From Bacteroidaceae bacterium (GTDB taxonomy: Bacteria > Bacteroidota > Bacteroidia > Bacteroidales > Bacteroidaceae): DNA of 10,174 nucleotides. The DNA is taken from contig JAQWAN010000053.1 in assembly GCA_028707655.1 (NCBI GenBank), positions 1 through 10,174 on the forward strand, read 5' to 3'. The position numbers and the translations under genes are program-made. Under the pieces are notes generated by a model. That model ran no database searches and was not told the DNA's origin. It saw only the letters and a list, made by a program, of their open reading frames with translations. Shown here one piece after another: positions 7,277-10,174 of this stretch. Numbering within the stretch: position 1 is the first letter of the stretch; each line of letters opens with the position of its first letter.

Positions 7277-7900
7277 ATGTTATTGAAAAATAAACGAGTA
7301 AACATATTGAACAGCATAATAGCTACCCTACTGGTAGCTATTATGCTTCTTTTTTACTCCTGTTCCAAGAAAGCAGAAGAGACAAGAGTACTTGTTGTGA
7401 GAGACTCCCTACCTGCCATGTTCACCAAAGATGTGAATACCTTGGTTTCCGATTCCGGCATCATACGCTATAAGATTATAGCTAAAGAATGGATGATTTT
7501 TGACAAAAAAAGCCCCTCCTACTGGTCCTTTGAAAAGGGGGTCTATCTCGAGAAGTTTGATACCCTCCTCCATGTGGAGGCTAGCATTGAAGCAGATACA
7601 GCCTATTTCTTTGACAAGAAAAAACTATGGGAGCTAAAGGGCAATATCCACATCAAGAATCAAAAAGAGGAGACCTTTGACACGGAACAACTTTTTTGGG
7701 ACCAAAACACCAAACGTGTTTATTCTAAAAAGTTTATACGCATTCAACAAATAGATAAAGTGATTACTGGATATGGTTTCGAATCGAACGAACAATTCAC
7801 CAATTATGAGATTCGTAATAGCGGTGGAATTTTTCCTTTCGACACCTCCTCCAACGATAGCATACGTACCGACAGCATTCAAAAGGATAGTCTTAATTAA
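7277..7900 (+). CDS. lptC: LptC-like lipoprotein, LPS export periplasmic component
   Basis: LptC passes lipopolysaccharide from the LptB2FG transporter at the inner membrane to the periplasmic bridge. The 207-aa product is close to the usual 190-210 aa. It has a hydrophobic segment (about 10-26) ending in a lipobox-like FYSC (26-29), so it is probably a lipoprotein anchored through Cys29 rather than the simple transmembrane anchor of E. coli LptC; this is common in Bacteroidota. The residues after Cys (SKKAEE) do not form a strong acidic surface-export signal, which fits retention in the periplasm. The LptC/DUF1239 beta-sheet pattern is visible: SDSGIIRYKIIAKEWMIFD (51-69), YWSFEKGVYLEKFD (74-87), ASIEADTAYFFDKKKLWELK (95-114) and FDTEQLFWDQNTKRVYS (126-142). 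The C-terminal tail (SSNDSIRTDSIQKDSLN) is low-complexity. The start codon lies 7 bp after the TPR gene stop. A strong hairpin sits in codons 13-24. As a lipoprotein it would be a substrate for Lnb. Confidence 0.9.
   Translation: MLLKNKRVNILNSIIATLLVAIMLLFYSCSKKAEETRVLVVRDSLPAMFTKDVNTLVSDSGIIRYKIIAKEWMIFDKKSPSYWSFEKGVYLEKFDTLLHVEASIEADTAYFFDKKKLWELKGNIHIKNQKEETFDTEQLFWDQNTKRVYSKKFIRIQQIDKVITGYGFESNEQFTNYEIRNSGGIFPFDTSSNDSIRTDSIQKDSLN
7313..7347 (+). repeat. Perfect 15-bp inverted repeat followed by a T tract, inside the start of lptC
   Basis: Left arm AGCATAATAGCTACC (7313-7327), loop CTACT (7328-7332), right arm GGTAGCTATTATGCT (7333-7347): all 15 base pairs match. It is followed by TC and a run of six T (7350-7355). 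In RNA this is the layout of an intrinsic terminator, yet it lies 36 nt downstream of the lptC ATG, in the part coding for the lipoprotein signal segment. Six of the 15 pairs are G-C. It could attenuate transcription, limit or pace translation, or stabilise RNA after processing; it could also be a by-product of the hydrophobic coding sequence. The structure is directly seen; any function is inference. Confidence 0.9.
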
Positions 7901-7993
7901 TATTTTTCAGTAAAAAACATCGTATTACACCGCAAAAAAGAGAAGGGAAACACAATTCTAAAAGTTCTATCGTTTTTTTTCAAAAATATGTAG

Positions 7994-8022
7994 ACTGATA
8001 TATACATTTTTTTGTATCTTCG
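7994..8022 (+). promoter_or_regulatory. ppiD promoter candidate
   Basis: TATCTTCG (8015-8022) differs from TAnnTTTG at one position, and CTG (7994-7996) lies 18 bp upstream where TTG is expected. The start would fall near 8028, giving an AT-rich leader of about 50 nt with short AAAATCT repeats and no Shine-Dalgarno sequence before ATG 8080. The 179-bp spacer between lptC and ppiD holds no gene that I can see. Confidence 0.5.
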
Positions 8023-8079
8023 TGCGCAAAACTTATAAAATCTAAAATCTAATAAATCAATTTAAAACCATATAATTAC

Positions 8080-10174
8080 ATGGCAACATTACAGAAGATC
8101 AGGGACAAAGGGGTCCTATTAGTCATTGTTATAGGTCTAGGCCTATTTGCTTTTATTGCAGGCGACGCTTGGAAAGTTTTGCAACCGCATCAGCAGACTA
8201 GAAACGTAGGTGAAGTAGCGGGCGAAGACATTCCTTATAGTGAATTTCAACAAGAAGTAGAAGAATTATCCATCGTACGCAAAATGCAGGCTGGTGCTTC
8301 AACTCTTACAGAGCAACAACTTTTACAGGTTAGAAACGAGGTTTGGAATTCAGCTATTGCAAATATCATGATTCAAGATCAAGCAAAAGAACTTGGATTA
8401 ACCGTTACAGATAAAGAGATTGAATCTATCCTTATAGCTGGTAGCGATCCATTATTAAAGAACACACCTTTTGCAGACCAAAAAACAGGTGCTTTTGATT
8501 ATGATGTTTTAAAAATGTTCCTTGCTAATTACGCAAAAATGGCACAATCGCCAATGCGTCAACAATATGCTGAACAATTTGAGAACACACATATTTTTTG
8601 GAAATGGTTGGAACGTACACTAAGAGCTAATCGTTTATTCGAAAAATACAGAACACTTATTGCACAAACAACACTTGTAAACAACGTAGAAACAGAAACT
8701 AGCTTTGCAGATAAAAACAATCAAGCAAACTTATTGCTAGCTTGTATACCCTACACTGCTATTCCAGATAGCTCTGTTCAAGTAACAAATGCAGACCTGG
8801 AGAAAGCATATGATAAGAAAAAAGAGTTGTTCAAACAAGATGCTGAATCAAGAGACTTCAAATATATTGATGTGCATGTTCGTCCAAGTCAAAAAGACCG
8901 CGAGAACTTAAACAACGAAGTGATTGGTTATGAAAAAGAGTTAGCGAAGAATAGTAATTACGCGAATGTTGTTCGTAAATCACGCTCTTCTGTTCCTTTT
9001 GCAGATGTATTCTATGCAAAGAGTGCATTTCCTCAGGAAATAGCAAGTCGTATCGATTCAATCAAAGAGAATGCAGTGTATTCTACTTTTTATAACACTA
9101 GCGATGACTCATACAACACCTTTAAATTAATTGCTAAAACATCTCTAGCCGATTCTATTGAGTATAGACACATCCAAGTGTATACACAAGATGCTACGCA
9201 AACAAAAGAATTGGCAGATAGTATCTACAAAGCATTAAAGGGTGGAGCCGATTTTAAAGCACTTGCTAAACAATATTCTCAAGATAAATCAGCTGGACAA
9301 TCCACTTGGTTAACCTACAAGAGTTATGAGCGTGCTACATTAAACGACCAATTGGTTACCTATATTAACACCATCAACAACCTAAAGAAAAAAGAGATAG
9401 CTACTATCGATTTTGGACCTAGTAGCATGATTGTACAAGTGTTGAACAAAAAAGAGTTTACACCAAAATATAAACTTGCTGTTGTAAAACGTGTTAATAA
9501 ATATAGCTCTACTACTTTCAAGAAAGCATTTAATGGTTTGAACAGCTTCTTAGCTGCTAACAAATCGCTTAGTTCTATTGAGAAAAATGCAGAGGAAAAA
9601 GGATATCGTGTTTTAGAAAGAAAAGATTTCATGAGCAACGAACCTACTATTGGTGGAATCAAAGATACAAAAGAAGCTATCCGTTGGATCTTTAAAGCAA
9701 AACCTGCTAAGGTTTCCAATATCTTTAAATGTGATAACAATAATCATCTATTGATTCTTGCCCTAGAGAATATTACAGAAGCGGGTTATCGCCCTATCTC
9801 ATCGGTTACAACCGACTTAACCGTAGAGGTAAAACGTAACAAGAAAGAGGTTGCTATTAAAGAGCTACTAGCTGCTAAAAACATCCAAACAGTGGAACAA
9901 GCTAAAGGATGGGACAAGGTTATTGTGGATACTGCAAAGATGGTTAATTTTGCAAACCCAACTTTTGTAGCTGCTCTACGTGCTAGTGAGCCTATCATCA
10001 GCGCCTACACAGCTGCTGCTGTAAAAACAACTTCAGCGCCTGTTAAGGGTAATGCAGGGGTTTATCTAGTAGAACCTATTAGCAAAAGCAAAACAAATGC
10101 TACATTTGACAGCACAACAGAGAATGCACAATTGAAACAAAGAAGTGCCTACTTTATGACAAACATGGCATTGC
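8080..10174 (+). CDS. ppiD: PpiD/SurA-like membrane-anchored periplasmic foldase (cut by window edge)
   Basis: The window holds 698 codons and one further base with no stop; family members are about 700-715 aa, so only the very end is missing. The N-terminus MATLQKIRDK plus a single hydrophobic helix (11-28) is the standard PpiD anchor, placing the body in the periplasm, where it helps newly exported proteins fold. A SurA_N-like chaperone region follows (about 43-200: VGEVAGEDIPYSEFQQEVEE then NEVWNSAIANIMIQDQAKEL). A parvulin-type domain spans about 361-460: YRHIQVY with His364, GGADFKALAKQYSQDKSAGQ (388-407), and FGPSSMIVQV (445-454). The usual GGDLGW is AGQSTW, and the second parvulin His (normally FGYHII) is replaced by Ser, so isomerase activity is doubtful. 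About 200 further residues form the C-terminal chaperone part. The start at 8080 is supported by the anchor. Assignment as PpiD-like foldase is firm; the gene symbol is by family. Confidence 0.92.
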   Translation, partial: MATLQKIRDKGVLLVIVIGLGLFAFIAGDAWKVLQPHQQTRNVGEVAGEDIPYSEFQQEVEELSIVRKMQAGASTLTEQQLLQVRNEVWNSAIANIMIQDQAKELGLTVTDKEIESILIAGSDPLLKNTPFADQKTGAFDYDVLKMFLANYAKMAQSPMRQQYAEQFENTHIFWKWLERTLRANRLFEKYRTLIAQTTLVNNVETETSFADKNNQANLLLACIPYTAIPDSSVQVTNADLEKAYDKKKELFKQDAESRDFKYIDVHVRPSQKDRENLNNEVIGYEKELAKNSNYANVVRKSRSSVPFADVFYAKSAFPQEIASRIDSIKENAVYSTFYNTSDDSYNTFKLIAKTSLADSIEYRHIQVYTQDATQTKELADSIYKALKGGADFKALAKQYSQDKSAGQSTWLTYKSYERATLNDQLVTYINTINNLKKKEIATIDFGPSSMIVQVLNKKEFTPKYKLAVVKRVNKYSSTTFKKAFNGLNSFLAANKSLSSIEKNAEEKGYRVLERKDFMSNEPTIGGIKDTKEAIRWIFKAKPAKVSNIFKCDNNNHLLILALENITEAGYRPISSVTTDLTVEVKRNKKEVAIKELLAAKNIQTVEQAKGWDKVIVDTAKMVNFANPTFVAALRASEPIISAYTAAAVKTTSAPVKGNAGVYLVEPISKSKTNATFDSTTENAQLKQRSAYFMTNMAL

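Noticed and set aside
7988..8007. Small inverted repeat ATGTA ... TACAT followed by a T run, as a terminator after lptC
   Set aside because: Only five AT-rich pairs with a 10-nt loop; too weak, and the T run overlaps the ppiD promoter region.
8029..8070. Short AAAATCT-like repeats in the ppiD leader as operators
   Set aside because: Low-complexity AT-rich sequence with no symmetry or spacing that suggests a binding site.
7901..8079. Possible missing gene (a CNNM/CorC-type transporter gene that I vaguely recall between lptC and ppiD in some relatives)
   Set aside because: The window shows only a 179-bp spacer without coding remnants, and the comparison rests on memory, so loss cannot be claimed.
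9360..9740. 126-codon minus-strand frame inside ppiD
   Set aside because: It is fully antisense to a continuous, well-supported ppiD reading frame; the hydrophobic composition is a reverse-strand artefact.

Overview
The window looks like a chromosomal housekeeping segment from a member of the Bacteroidota, most likely the order Bacteroidales. The evidence is: the SecA has a long N-terminal insertion; promoters match the Bacteroidota -7 consensus TAnnTTTG; start codons lack Shine-Dalgarno sequences; the genome is AT-rich; and the envelope gene families are typical of this phylum (a Lnb/DUF4105 protein, a lipoprotein-type LptC, and a PpiD with a SurA-like N-terminus). I see no mobile element, CRISPR array, rRNA, tRNA or phage gene. 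Eight genes fill nearly all of the window. The two largest gaps are about 136 bp (3741-3876) and 179 bp (7901-8079), and both hold promoters.

Left block, minus strand (3740 down to 1): a DUF4105 protein that I assign to Lnb, the Bacteroides-type lipoprotein N-acyltransferase, overlaps by 4 bp (ATGA) with a secreted alkaline-phosphatase-superfamily protein. After a 72-bp gap carrying its own promoter comes secA, which runs off the left edge after 281 codons. The phosphatase-like protein keeps the fold motifs but has lost nearly every metal-binding and catalytic residue, so it is probably a pseudoenzyme.

Right block, plus strand (3877 to the right edge): a divergent promoter region starts a compact operon of coaX (type III pantothenate kinase), an outer-membrane beta-barrel protein, a secreted TPR protein and lptC. 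coaX overlaps the barrel gene by 14 bp, and the later gaps are 20 and 7 bp. After 179 bp with a separate promoter comes ppiD, a membrane-anchored periplasmic foldase that reaches the right edge with 698 codons present.

Apart from coaX, which supplies the cofactor CoA, the recognisable genes serve one theme, building the envelope: export of preproteins (SecA), lipid modification of lipoproteins (Lnb), folding of secreted proteins (PpiD), LPS transport (LptC), and two uncharacterised envelope proteins. The observations most worth following are the apparently dead phosphatase coupled to lnb and secA, a perfect 15-bp hairpin followed by a T tract inside the start of lptC, and a nearly leaderless promoter arrangement at coaX.
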